From the NCBI RefSeq assembly GCF_042665155.1, contig NZ_JBHTCG010000006.1, positions 124,001 through 188,000 of the forward strand: a stretch of 64,000 nucleotides of DNA, read 5' to 3'. The position numbers and the translations under genes were made by a program. The notes below the pieces were generated by a model, which searched no databases, was not told the DNA's origin, and saw only the letters and a list, made by a program, of their open reading frames with translations. Positions within the stretch are counted from its first letter, which is position 1. The number at the start of each line of letters is the position of its first letter. Shown piece after piece: positions 32,814-41,533 of the stretch. This stretch comes from Sphaerisporangium rhizosphaerae (GTDB taxonomy: Bacteria; Actinomycetota; Actinomycetes; Streptosporangiales; Streptosporangiaceae).

Positions 32814-33926
32814 ATGGGCTTAGTGCTGATGCCGAAACGCCACCGCACCAAGACGTCCAAAACGAAGACCCCACCCCGGGCTGCCAACGGCTCAGCGCCC
32901 AGGGCGCAGAGCCCGGCCTCGGTACCTCAGGGCTCAGCGCCTACGGTACCTGCATCGCAGGGAAACTTCTCTTCGGCCCAGCCGTCGTCGCGATGGCGGC
33001 GTTGGCTGAAGTCCCCAGGCGCCTGGGCCGTGGGAGTCGTCTGCCCGGTGATCGTAGCCGTTATTGTTACCGTTGGGACCACCCTGGGACCTGATCTATT
33101 TGATATACCCGCCATCCAGGACGACTTGCGCGAGTGGAGAGACGCCGACGACTTCCGCTATGCCGTTGACTACAACGATCCCGCTATTCAGTTGGTGCTG
33201 CCTGCTGGCGTGGACCTGACGGCAAAGCAGGCGGCCTACTTGAAGGGGTGGAGCTTGGCCAGAGAAGGCGCGCGCAACTCGGACGAAAAGGTGCCAGATC
33301 TGTTGAAAGAATTACGGGAAATCGGAGCCGCGACTCCTGTCGATGTAACCCACATCGCAATCTCTGTAGAAGGTCGTCGTCGCCAGCCGATTCATGTGGA
33401 CGCCATATATCCCGTCCAGATACATCGAACCGCCCCTTACAGCGGAACCTTAGTCAACATTACACCTGAGGGCGGCGGAGACACTTTGCAGATGATGTTC
33501 AATTTCGACGAGATTACACCCCGTGCCCGGACAACTATAGACGGCGACGACGTGAGTGGCGCCCCTCTTAAGCCAGGCGTGCCGTACTTCGATAAGCACA
33601 CTTTGACAATCGAGGACGGCAAGGAAGATGAGATCAACATCGCCATGACCGGCACTCGGTATGCAGTCTCGTTCAAGATCCGTATCGACTACCGGATTGG
33701 TGGACAGCGACGTCACCAGATCATCGGATATGGCGAACGACCCTTCTTGGTCACGCCCTTCAACTGTGTTGATCCTGCTCCGCGTGACAAAAGGGGCAAT
33801 TTCGTGATGGCTAAGGATGGACGGGATATTGTCATGGGTCATATTTCTTATGATCACATTTGGGCATATGGCAGAAACGGCATTGAATCGAAGAAGAATA
33901 CTCACTGGTTCGAGTTCGAGTGTTGA
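32814..33926 (+). CDS. Membrane-anchored protein of unknown function (element cargo)
   Basis: 370 residues: a basic, Pro/Ser-rich cytoplasmic N-terminus of about 60, one membrane helix (AWAVGVVCPVIVAVIVTVGTTL), and a 290-residue extracellular part that reads as beta-rich (GTLVNITPEGGGDTLQMMFNFDEI, RYAVSFKIRIDYRIGG). A second ATG at 32829 is possible. The base composition is clearly lower in GC than the chromosome, with codons such as ATA and TTA, which suggests recent acquisition from another source. No family recognised; surface exclusion, defence or adhesion would all fit. Confidence 0.65.
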   Translation: MGLVLMPKRHRTKTSKTKTPPRAANGSAPRAQSPASVPQGSAPTVPASQGNFSSAQPSSRWRRWLKSPGAWAVGVVCPVIVAVIVTVGTTLGPDLFDIPAIQDDLREWRDADDFRYAVDYNDPAIQLVLPAGVDLTAKQAAYLKGWSLAREGARNSDEKVPDLLKELREIGAATPVDVTHIAISVEGRRRQPIHVDAIYPVQIHRTAPYSGTLVNITPEGGGDTLQMMFNFDEITPRARTTIDGDDVSGAPLKPGVPYFDKHTLTIEDGKEDEINIAMTGTRYAVSFKIRIDYRIGGQRRHQIIGYGERPFLVTPFNCVDPAPRDKRGNFVMAKDGRDIVMGHISYDHIWAYGRNGIESKKNTHWFEFEC

Positions 33927-34240
33927 TTGCCTTGAAAAGAGCCATCAGCGATCCGTGACAGCCGATCCTCTGCGACCACCCTCGCGCCGTATTCGAAGGA
34001 CTGGGCGCTGTCGGGCCGCACACCGTGACGGAGCAGAGGGTGGCGGTGCCAAGGCTGGCGCAGTGCATCGCGCTCGCGCGCGCCTTCGTCGCGCGCCTTC
34101 GTCGCGCGCCTTCGTCGTGGGCCGTCCTGGGGCCGTCCGGAGCGGGCCAATGATGACAACAGACGCCTAGGGTTGACGGGTCAATAGCATGCTGAGCAGG
34201 GGGGTGCGGGAGTGTCCGCAGGTCGCTTCGGCGGGGCATC
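33927..34240. other. Non-coding end of the element with a 13-bp tandem repeat
   Basis: No convincing gene is visible between the cargo gene and the attR core. GCGCGCCTTCGTC is repeated three times in tandem (34078-34090, 34091-34103, 34104-34116), 125 to 163 bases inside the right boundary, where integrase or excisionase arm sites could lie. Confidence 0.55.
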
Positions 34241-34307
34241 ACTTCCTGCGCAACAAGCGCGCCGAATGGCACGAGTACCGCCGCCAGGTCACCGAGTTCG
34301 AACTGGG
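34241..34307 (+). other. attR core
   Basis: Exact 67-bp copy of 17535-17601. The host side to its right continues the native glnA2 end and downstream chromosome. Confidence 0.88.
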
Positions 34308-34329
34308 TCGCTACCTGCCCGTGCTGTGA
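34243..34329 (+). pseudogene. Displaced native 3' end of glnA2
   Basis: Encodes the final 28 residues of GlnA2 (FLRNKRAEWHEYRRQVTEFE and on to LPVL) and a TGA stop, with no start or body. Differences from the active copy are all silent (positions matching 17602 and 17614, and the stop). It was cut off when the element integrated. Confidence 0.9.
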
Positions 34330-34435
34330 TCGCGCTGGGGCGGCGTGCGCGCCGACGGGCGAGAGGTGGCAGAGGGACGCGACGGCGGGTCGTCGGCCTT
34401 CTGCCACATCCCCCTCGTGGCGACCTGAACCGCTG

Positions 34436-34948
34436 ATGGACATCGGCGAGTACGTCGAGTTCTTCGACCCGGAGGTGGTCGGCGCATGGCTGCGCTGGGA
34501 CGCGGTCACCGCGTCGGACTGCCCGGTCACGCAGATCTGCACGCGGTCGAGGGAGTACCTCGCGGGGCTGTACACCATGTGGTACGTGACTCCGGACGGC
34601 TCCGACGGCGACTGGAGAGGTGAGCGGGACCGGCCACTGCGGGTGGGCGAAGCCCACACCACGTCGAGCGGTTGGCCGGAAGGGCGTGCTGACCGCATCG
34701 CGCGCCTGAGGGACGCCTTCCAGCGTGAGGGCCGTCCGGTTCACCTCGTGCTGCCCGGATACTCGCTGGGGAACGGCCGGGTTCTGCTGCTCGACGGCAC
34801 CCACCGCGCGGTCGCGGCGCATCTGTCCGGCCTGGACGTACGGCTGCTGGTGTTCTCCATCGAGGGACCGATGGACGCGGCCGTGCTTCCTGATCTCGCC
34901 CGCTATTCGGCCTCTTCGGCGGCTTCCGCCCGCGGAGCGGACGCGTAA
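34436..34948 (+). CDS. Hypothetical protein, possibly ParB/sulfiredoxin-like
   Basis: 170 residues. The C-terminal half, VHLVLPGYSLGNGRVLLLDGTHRAVAAHLSGLDVRLLVFSIEGPMD, looks like the ParB/sulfiredoxin-type strand-helix unit with an LDGTHR turn in place of the usual DGxHR. It is the first chromosomal gene after the element, and its 3' end overlaps the convergent membrane gene by 46 bp. Function unknown. Confidence 0.65.
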   Translation: MDIGEYVEFFDPEVVGAWLRWDAVTASDCPVTQICTRSREYLAGLYTMWYVTPDGSDGDWRGERDRPLRVGEAHTTSSGWPEGRADRIARLRDAFQREGRPVHLVLPGYSLGNGRVLLLDGTHRAVAAHLSGLDVRLLVFSIEGPMDAAVLPDLARYSASSAASARGADA

Positions 34949-35841
34949 GGGGGGCGGGCGGCGGCGCGGCGGGCGAGAAAGTCCAGGAGCAGATTCTCCA
35001 CCGCCTCCCGCTTCTCGGACACCCGCAGCCGCAGCAGCGAGTCCAGCAGAACCGCGCAGAACAGCAGGGCGCCGACCGGCCCCGCCACGACGGCCGTCCA
35101 GTGGAAGCCGAAGGCGACCATGAGGTTCGCCGACGCGAGCAGCACGGGCGCGAGGATGGCGGCCAGGACGTTGATCTCCAGCTCCGTCTTGTCGATGCTG
35201 TAGACGGGCGCGTACGCCCGCAGCCAGAGCTTGCTGTAGACGAACCGGTAGTACTGCACATCGCCCGTGTGGTAGCCGCCGGTCGGGTGGAAACGACCGC
35301 TCGCCGCCTCGGCCGCCTTGGCCGGCCGGGCGGCCCTCTGACCTGGCTCCCGTGGGGTGCCCCCTTTCCGCGGGGCCGCTTCGCTCGTGCGGGCGCCTTC
35401 GCGCTCCTGCGGGACGGGCTCGCCCGATCGCTCCCGTCGCCCGAGATGCGCGTGCACCTCGAAGCACTCGGCGAGATCCTCCGGCGCGAACCACTCCTTC
35501 AGCCGGTCCTGAGACCCGATCTGGTACCTGCGCCTGACGAACCTCAACCGCTCCAGTCGGCTCACCAGCTTGAATGCGAGTTCACGGCAGATGTAGCCGA
35601 GGACGAAGGCGCCCGCGAGCGCGCAGATGGCGACCATCACCCCCAGAACGCCCGTCGCGCCCGCCAATGTCCGCAGGGTGTCCTCGTGACGTAACTGGTT
35701 GACGAGCACGGTGCCCTCGGTGAGGACCACCAGGCCCGGCGCGAGGACGCTGGCCAGTTGAAGGCTGATGTAGAAGGACATCCGGCCGCGCGCCAGTTCC
35801 GCGCCTCCCAGCAGAGGAGTGAGTGGATCCACCGTTGGCAC
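34903..35841 (-). CDS. Multi-pass membrane protein, unknown function
   Basis: 312 residues with two pairs of hydrophobic segments: SLQLASVLAPGLVVLTEGTVL and ATGVLGVMVAICALAGAFVLGYI near the N-terminus, then LAAILAPVLLASANLMVAF and VVAGPVGALLFCAVLLDSLL near the C-terminus. Between them is a 100-residue charged cytoplasmic linker. No enzyme motif is seen. Confidence 0.7.
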   Translation of the reverse strand: MPTVDPLTPLLGGAELARGRMSFYISLQLASVLAPGLVVLTEGTVLVNQLRHEDTLRTLAGATGVLGVMVAICALAGAFVLGYICRELAFKLVSRLERLRFVRRRYQIGSQDRLKEWFAPEDLAECFEVHAHLGRRERSGEPVPQEREGARTSEAAPRKGGTPREPGQRAARPAKAAEAASGRFHPTGGYHTGDVQYYRFVYSKLWLRAYAPVYSIDKTELEINVLAAILAPVLLASANLMVAFGFHWTAVVAGPVGALLFCAVLLDSLLRLRVSEKREAVENLLLDFLARRAAARPPYASAPRAEAAEEAE

Positions 35842-36018
35842 CCCCGGGACCGTCTGTCGCGACGCATCAAGAGGTATCGACCGCGGTGATCTCCGTCAAG
35901 GGAGCCGATGGTGGTGGGCGGACCGGCTCTCATGCGTCATGCCGCCGTTACGCACCGCTAACGGCTCCGTCATCGTCGGCTGATGCAATGACGATCAAGC
36001 GGTACGGATAATATCTGG

Positions 36019-36061
36019 CGGTATCTACCGGAATTTACGGTCTATCGCTCCTGTTGGGAGC
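36019..36061 (+). promoter_or_regulatory. Palindromes upstream of the hotdog-fold gene
   Basis: CGGTA-TC-TACCG (36019-36030) and GCTCC-TGTTG-GGAGC (36047-36061) lie in the AT-richer 240-bp gap between divergent genes, the second just 20 bases before the start at 36082. TAATAT at 36009-36014 could be a -10 box. Confidence 0.4.
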
Positions 36062-36081
36062 AGCATGGGGGGTGCTACCGC

Positions 36082-36813
36082 ATGACAACGACGTCCGCAG
36101 GTGTGCAGACCGCGCTTACCGTACCGGCCCGGTTCCGTGGCCCTGAGGGGATGGCGAACGGCGGCTGGGTGGCCGGGACGCTGGCCGGAACCCTCGCCGA
36201 TCGGCTCGACTGCGCCCACGCGCTCGAGGTCACCCTGCACCGGCCCGTCCCGCTGGACACCGAACTCGCCGTGAGCCACATGGCCAACTCCGCGTCGCTG
36301 TCCCTCGACGGGCAGGTGCTCGTGGAGGCGATCCCCGTCGCGCTCGACGTGACCCCGCCGCCCTTCGTGCCCTTCACCGACGCCGCGCGCGCCGAGGCGG
36401 GCTTCCCCGGGCTCACCGGCGGCCATCCCGCGCCCGGATGCTTCGTGTGCGGCCTGCGCGACCCGGGCGACGGGCTGCGGATCTTCCCCGGCCCCGTCGA
36501 GGGCACCGGCCTGGTCGCGGCCGGGTGGCGGGTGCCGGTGACCGTGACCGACGACGGCGTCGTCCCGGACGCCCTGGTGTGGGCCGCGCTCGACTGCCCC
36601 ACCGGGTGGGCGAACGCCGGGGAGGGCGGCCCGGGCCTGCTGGGACGCATCACGGCGCAGGTCTTCCGGCGCGTGTACCCGAACGGCACCTACTCCGTCG
36701 TGGCACGCTCCACCGGGCGCGAAGGGCGCAAGCTCTTCGGCGAGAGCGCGGTGTACGAAGTGGACGGCACCCTCGTCGCCGCCGCCAAGGCCACCTGGAT
36801 CATCCCCGCCTGA
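36082..36813 (+). CDS. Hotdog-fold (PaaI/thioesterase-like) protein
   Basis: 243 residues arranged as two hotdog-like halves: residues 10-100 (GMANGGWVAGTLAGTL, LHRPVPLDTELAVSH) and 130-243 (CFVCGLRDPGDGLRIFPGPV, VWAALDCPTGWAN, YSVVARSTGREGRKLFGESAVYEVDGTLVAAAKATWI). The pattern is that of acyl-CoA thioesterase/dehydratase-like proteins common in actinomycetes; substrate unknown. Confidence 0.75.
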   Translation: MTTTSAGVQTALTVPARFRGPEGMANGGWVAGTLAGTLADRLDCAHALEVTLHRPVPLDTELAVSHMANSASLSLDGQVLVEAIPVALDVTPPPFVPFTDAARAEAGFPGLTGGHPAPGCFVCGLRDPGDGLRIFPGPVEGTGLVAAGWRVPVTVTDDGVVPDALVWAALDCPTGWANAGEGGPGLLGRITAQVFRRVYPNGTYSVVARSTGREGRKLFGESAVYEVDGTLVAAAKATWIIPA

Positions 36814-36873
36814 ACGCCCCGCCCCGGCATCCTCGTGTGAGGGCCGGTCCCGTCGGCGCGTGCGGACGCCGGG

Positions 36874-38865
36874 TCAGAGCGCGAGGCCGGCGCGGATCAG
36901 GCTGACCGCCCAGATCGCCAGGAGGGCCAGCACGCCTGTGCCCAGCAGGGCCGATGCGCCGAAGATCGACCAGCGCAGCAGCCGGTGGGTCAGCGGCACC
37001 CGGTCCTCCGCGCCCCGGCTCGGCGCCCACGGCCCGCGCAGGTCGGCCGTCGTCAGCTCCGGATCGCCGTCCCCTTCAGAGCCGTCCCGGCCTGCGTCCG
37101 TGCCTTCGTCCCCGTCGGGCCGCGGACTGCCGGGCCGGGTGCCCGCGGCCGGTTCCGCCTTCGGCTCTGTCACCGTGCCCGGTCCGGTGGACGCGTCCCG
37201 CGCCGTGTCCCGCCGAGCCGGGGCCGTGGCGAGGCGGACTCTCCCGTTGAGCCTGAGCTTGGCGCCGTTGGCGACGCTCGCGGAGGAGGCGTGGTCGTGG
37301 CCGTCCGGGTCGGAGCCGTTCACGGGCAGGCCGACCAGCCAGGCGAGCAGGCCGGCGACGGCGGTGTCGTCGGCGGGAAGCCCGGAGGCCAGGTAGCGCA
37401 CCTCGGCGGCCGTCCTGGCCAGGTCGCGCACCATGTTGCCCAGGCCGACCCCGTCGAACCACTCCGGCAGCCGGTCGGCGTCCTGGCCCACGGCCGTCGT
37501 GCGGAGCAGGTCGGCCTTGGTGACGACGACGGCGACGCGTTTCTGCCGGCCCCCGTCGGCCCGTGCGGCCAGCTCGTTCCTGACCCGCTGGAAGGTGTCG
37601 GAGGGGTCCTCGGGGGACAGCACGACGCCGGCGCGCTGGAGGGACTGCCGCTCGCCCTCCGACAGGCCGAGCTGCACCAGCGGCAGGGCGAACGGGTCGA
37701 CCACGAGCAGCATCGCCTCGCCGTGGGCCAGGTAGCTCATCGCCTCCACCTGGGTGGCGCCCGTGAACCCCTCCCCGGAGGGGTCGAACAGGTACAGAAT
37801 GCGGTTGCCGCTGCGGGCCCGCGAGCCGGGCAGCGTGACGTCCACCATGGTCGCCGACGGGGCCCGCGTCGTGGTCTTGGAGACTCTGCCGAGCCGCAGC
37901 TCCTGGCGCAGCCGCGAGAAGGCGATCTCATCGCCCTCCACCACGAACCCGGCGCGGCCCTGCGCGTCCTTCACCACCCGGTTCAGCGCGTTGAGCGCCA
38001 GCACCATGAAGGTCGTCTTGCCCGCGTCGGGCCCGCCGATGAAGGGCAGCGGCTCGATGCGGGCCCTGCCGATGCGGGGCGGCAGCGCGCGACCGCACTC
38101 GGGACAGTACGCCGGCAGCCGGAAACGGCCGAGGACGATGGCCGTGGGCAGGCGTGTGCCGCACCGGCACACGTGCCGGAACACCCCGTCGAGGTTGGGA
38201 GCCAGGTGGCGGTGCCGCCGCCCACAGGTGGGGCAGGCGTATTCGGGCAGACTGATGCGCGCGTAGCACTGCGGGTGCGGGCAGGTCTGCAGGATGCGCC
38301 GCGCCCGCATGAACACCGTCTCCACGCAGAGCAGCAACAGCAGACAGCTCAGCCACAACAGCAGCCCCGCCGCCGCGACCAGCGCGTACGCGGCGGTGAG
38401 CGCGGCGGCGACGGCGGCCAGCGGGACCACCGCCGCGGCGACGCCCGCGACCAGGGCCAGCCAGATGGGCAGGACGAAGAATCCCTGGACGTTGGTCATC
38501 AGCCGCCGTGTGACCGTGCCGAGCGCCCGCCTGGCCGCCTGCGCCATCGCGGGGACGGCCGCGCGCTGCGTCCGCCACCAGTCCAGTGCCATCTGGCCGA
38601 ACAGGTAGTGGCGGTAGACGGGGTCCCGATCGGTCTCGGCGGCGCCCGGACGGCCCTCCGCGTCCGCCGCGCCGGCGACGACGGGGGAGGCGCCGCGTGC
38701 CGTGACCGGGAGCAGCACCCGCCCGGCACGCAGGAAGTAGTGCCCGACACCGGCCGCGGTCGCGGCGGCCAGGGTCAGCGTGGCGACGACCGGGAACCCG
38801 TACAGGAACCCGAAGTACATGCACGCGCCCCACAGCACGACCGCGACGCCGAAGACGAACGGCAT
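36874..38865 (-). CDS. Membrane-embedded zinc-ribbon P-loop GTPase-like protein
   Basis: 663 residues: two membrane helices at the N-terminus, a second hydrophobic block (about 145-200), a double zinc ribbon (CPHPQCYARISLPEYACPTC, later CRC and CPEC), then a P-loop NTPase domain with Walker A FIGGPDAGKTTF, a G3-like YLFDPSGEGF and a nucleotide-base motif VVVTKAD. A final membrane helix lies at the C-terminus. This fits the TRAFAC-type GTPases of GAP1 loci. It is the last gene of the six-gene operon. Confidence 0.75.
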   Translation of the reverse strand: MPFVFGVAVVLWGACMYFGFLYGFPVVATLTLAAATAAGVGHYFLRAGRVLLPVTARGASPVVAGAADAEGRPGAAETDRDPVYRHYLFGQMALDWWRTQRAAVPAMAQAARRALGTVTRRLMTNVQGFFVLPIWLALVAGVAAAVVPLAAVAAALTAAYALVAAAGLLLWLSCLLLLLCVETVFMRARRILQTCPHPQCYARISLPEYACPTCGRRHRHLAPNLDGVFRHVCRCGTRLPTAIVLGRFRLPAYCPECGRALPPRIGRARIEPLPFIGGPDAGKTTFMVLALNALNRVVKDAQGRAGFVVEGDEIAFSRLRQELRLGRVSKTTTRAPSATMVDVTLPGSRARSGNRILYLFDPSGEGFTGATQVEAMSYLAHGEAMLLVVDPFALPLVQLGLSEGERQSLQRAGVVLSPEDPSDTFQRVRNELAARADGGRQKRVAVVVTKADLLRTTAVGQDADRLPEWFDGVGLGNMVRDLARTAAEVRYLASGLPADDTAVAGLLAWLVGLPVNGSDPDGHDHASSASVANGAKLRLNGRVRLATAPARRDTARDASTGPGTVTEPKAEPAAGTRPGSPRPDGDEGTDAGRDGSEGDGDPELTTADLRGPWAPSRGAEDRVPLTHRLLRWSIFGASALLGTGVLALLAIWAVSLIRAGLAL

Positions 38866-38923
38866 CAGCCCACCCCCTTCGAGGGGCTCATGTGGAGGGG
38901 CATCGAGGGGCTCATGTGGAGGG

Positions 38924-41467
38924 TCATCGGGGGTCTCGCTGCCAGGGGAGGGTGCGCCGGCCCTTCGCCATCTCCTTGAGTCCGGCCGCCAGCTCCGGGT
39001 CGTGCTTGAAGCGCGAGTCGGCGGACCCGAACGGCGACCAGCCGGTGAGCTGCGATCTCGCCCACGCGTCCAGCTCGGGCACCGTGGCGCCGGCCAGGTG
39101 CAGGCGCACGGCGACCTCCAGCAGGGCGGCCTGCTCGTCGCGGCTCCTGCGCTCCTCCAGCCAGGCGTGGGCCAGCCCGGTCCTCGCCTCCTCGGGCAGT
39201 CGCCGCATGACCTCGGCGCGGAAGCGCGGCTCCCGGTCGGCCGTGGTCCGGGCGGCGCAGGCCAGCGCTTCCCGCAGCAGTTCGTCGTCGGAGTCCGGCC
39301 GCAGGTCCTCCAGCCGCCGCAGTGTCGCCGCCGCGCCCGCGGGGTCGGCGGCCTCCCGGAGGCCGGCGACCAGGAGCACCACCTCGGCGTCCGCGGCGGG
39401 ATATCCGGGCACGGTGTCCCGCACCAGCCCGGCCAGCCCCACCAGGGCGGGGGCCTCGACGCCCTCGGCGAGGAAGGTGCGGGCCGGCAGGTCGCTGAGG
39501 TGCGGCGAGCGACTCATGGCGGCGCCGAGCCGTCGCACCAGGGCCTCGCACTCGGCCCGGCCGGGCGCCTGCTCCCACACCGCGAACACCGCGGCGTCCA
39601 GCGCCCCGGCCGGCACGTCGTCGCCGCTCCCGCCCGCCCCCAGAGAATGCGCCGCGTCCACGGATCCGTGCGAAAGGGCGGCGCGGGAAGAGGCTGAACC
39701 ATAGGGGTGAAGGGCCTGGGAGGCGTCCCCGGCCCCGGGAAGAGGGGAGCCGCAGGCGTCTTCGGCGCCGTGAGGGGACGAACCGGACGCGGGCCCGGGG
39801 TCGTGCGGGGCGCCGGGCCCGACGTCGTGCGGGGTGCCGGGAACAGGGCTGTGCGGGGCGCCGGGAACGGGGCCGGGGCCGGACGCGGCGGTCGCGGTCT
39901 CGTGGAGGGTGATCAACTGGACGGTGGCCTCGACGCGGGGGAGGCGGTCGCGCCTGACCCGGGACAGGATCACCGCCGTCCCGGTGAGCGGCGCGGACGA
40001 CAGGTCGCGCGAGGCCAGCAGGTCGCACACCTCGTCGCTCAGCATCCGCCCGCGCACCGCCGGCGCCGACTCCTCAAGCCCCCGGACCACTCCCGAGAGC
40101 ACGGCCTCGCGCATGCCCGGCGGCACCCGTTCGAGCAGGAGGCCGAGGTCGCCCCTGCCCGCACGGACGACGGCGTGGGCCGCGAGCGCGAGGCCGGCGG
40201 GGTCGATGGGCGCGCCGACCGCTTCCGCCGTGGCCGCGATCTGGACGAGCTCGGAGGCGTCCCGGACGTCGGCCAGCGCCCGCGCGGCCTCCGCACGCAG
40301 CGTCTCGCGCGTCCGCGGCCACGCCGGAGGGGCGGGGGACGGCAGCGTGGGGTCGCGCAGGGCCAGGACGGCGCAGCGCGCGGCGCACAGCTCGGCGGTC
40401 TCGGCGGGCGCCAGGGCACGGGCGGCGTCGGCCAGTTCGTACTCCATCCGGTCGCACACGCGCCCGAGGTCGGACCACAGCCAGTCGGGCAGGCCGGGCG
40501 AGAGCGTGCGCGCGATGGCCGACTGCTCCTCGGCGGTCACGCTGTCGTCGCCCCGGCACAGCGCGAGCAGCGCCGCGCTGGTCTCCGGTTCGAACCCCTC
40601 GACGTCCAGGCCGCCGGCGGACCGCAGCTCGCCGATCGCGTCGATGCCGGCCAGGTCCATGCGCCGCCAGCATTCGGCGACCGTACGGGCGAAGCGGCCG
40701 AGCGGGGGGCCCGCCGCGGCCGGGGGCTCGGAAAGCCGCACCACGGCGGCGTCGATGTCGGAGGGCAGCCAGACGTCGGGGGTGGTCCCGACGATGACCT
40801 GCGGCGCCGCGCCCGGGTCGGCGCTGTAGGTGCAGAACGGCAGCCGCGCGGCCACCTGCCAGGGGAGCGAGTAGGAGATGACGCCGATCCAGCGCACGAT
40901 CTCCTCGACGTCCGCGCAGACCAGCACCAGCCGTCCGTGGCCCTGGGAGAGCGCCTTGACGACGGCCTCCAGCAGGGCGCCGAGCCGCGTGTAGGCGGCC
41001 TCGCCGCCGGAGGCGAGCCAGGAGGCCAGCGACTCGGGGTCGACGTGGTCGCCTGGCGGCAGGTCGGTGAGCGCCGGGAGCGCCGTCCCGGAGGAGGCGG
41101 GCACGTCCGACCACAGGGGGGCCTGCCAGAACTCCACCGGGCGCAGGCCCGTCAGCTCCTCGGGGTCGGCGACGACGGCGTGGCCGAGGTAGTTGCCGTA
41201 CCGGCCCGAATAGTCCTGGCCGAGGTAGACGCAGCGGGTGAGGACGTACCGAGGCCCGGCCGGACCGTAGGCGAGGGCCACGGGCAGCCGGGCGACCTCG
41301 GCCGGAGTGGGGGCGAGCGGCGCGCCCGGCGGCGGGCGGTAGGACAGGTAGGGGGCCACCTTGCCCGCGAGGCCGGGGGGCAGCCCCGGCGACTCGGCGA
41401 CGAACTGGAACCCCGCCCGCCCGGCGGGCCCCGCCTCAGCGGAGGTGTAATGCAACTGCCACGCCAT
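38924..41467 (-). CDS. GTPase-associated protein (GAP1-like, N2/M/C architecture)
   Basis: 847 residues. The N-terminus (WQLHYTSAEAGPAGRAGFQFVAESPGLP...RYVLTRCVYLGQDYSGRYGNYLGHAVV) matches my memory of GTPase-associated protein 1 N-terminal domains; a middle region (LVLVCADVEEIVRWIGVISYSLP) and a long helical C-terminal part follow, split by a 100-residue Gly/Pro/Ser low-complexity linker (about residues 535-640). Such proteins accompany zinc-ribbon GTPases in predicted conflict systems. Molecular role unknown. Confidence 0.75.
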   Translation of the reverse strand: MAWQLHYTSAEAGPAGRAGFQFVAESPGLPPGLAGKVAPYLSYRPPPGAPLAPTPAEVARLPVALAYGPAGPRYVLTRCVYLGQDYSGRYGNYLGHAVVADPEELTGLRPVEFWQAPLWSDVPASSGTALPALTDLPPGDHVDPESLASWLASGGEAAYTRLGALLEAVVKALSQGHGRLVLVCADVEEIVRWIGVISYSLPWQVAARLPFCTYSADPGAAPQVIVGTTPDVWLPSDIDAAVVRLSEPPAAAGPPLGRFARTVAECWRRMDLAGIDAIGELRSAGGLDVEGFEPETSAALLALCRGDDSVTAEEQSAIARTLSPGLPDWLWSDLGRVCDRMEYELADAARALAPAETAELCAARCAVLALRDPTLPSPAPPAWPRTRETLRAEAARALADVRDASELVQIAATAEAVGAPIDPAGLALAAHAVVRAGRGDLGLLLERVPPGMREAVLSGVVRGLEESAPAVRGRMLSDEVCDLLASRDLSSAPLTGTAVILSRVRRDRLPRVEATVQLITLHETATAASGPGPVPGAPHSPVPGTPHDVGPGAPHDPGPASGSSPHGAEDACGSPLPGAGDASQALHPYGSASSRAALSHGSVDAAHSLGAGGSGDDVPAGALDAAVFAVWEQAPGRAECEALVRRLGAAMSRSPHLSDLPARTFLAEGVEAPALVGLAGLVRDTVPGYPAADAEVVLLVAGLREAADPAGAAATLRRLEDLRPDSDDELLREALACAARTTADREPRFRAEVMRRLPEEARTGLAHAWLEERRSRDEQAALLEVAVRLHLAGATVPELDAWARSQLTGWSPFGSADSRFKHDPELAAGLKEMAKGRRTLPWQRDPR

Positions 41468-41533
41468 CGGCCCCGCCCCCTTCCATGCCCGCCGAGGAGC
41501 GCGGGGTTCCCCGCCGCACGGCGTGGGTGGGGG

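Larger units (their letters stand above)
17535..34307. mobile_element. Actinomycete integrative and conjugative element (AICE) inserted in the 3' end of glnA2
   Basis: A 67-bp perfect direct repeat (17535-17601 and 34241-34307) bounds 16.7 kb. Next to the left copy are a tyrosine integrase and an excisionase; inside are a primase-polymerase replication module, a TraB/FtsK single-protein DNA transfer gene, a spread-type membrane protein, many small genes in overlapping series, a divergent Cro/CI-like regulator and three cargo genes. This is the standard plan of AICEs, with the Prim-Pol type of replication. Most known AICEs sit in tRNA genes; this one uses a protein-coding gene and restores its end. 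Confidence 0.9.

Noticed and set aside
34212..34436. Frame with a GlnA2-like shadow translation after attR
   Set aside because: It reads the displaced glnA2 end in the wrong frame; the same false frame exists in glnA2 itself.
38880..38923. Direct repeat of a 20-base unit between two operon genes
   Set aside because: Two copies 24 bases apart are real, but they likely reflect a local duplication around the leader of the last gene; no role can be argued.
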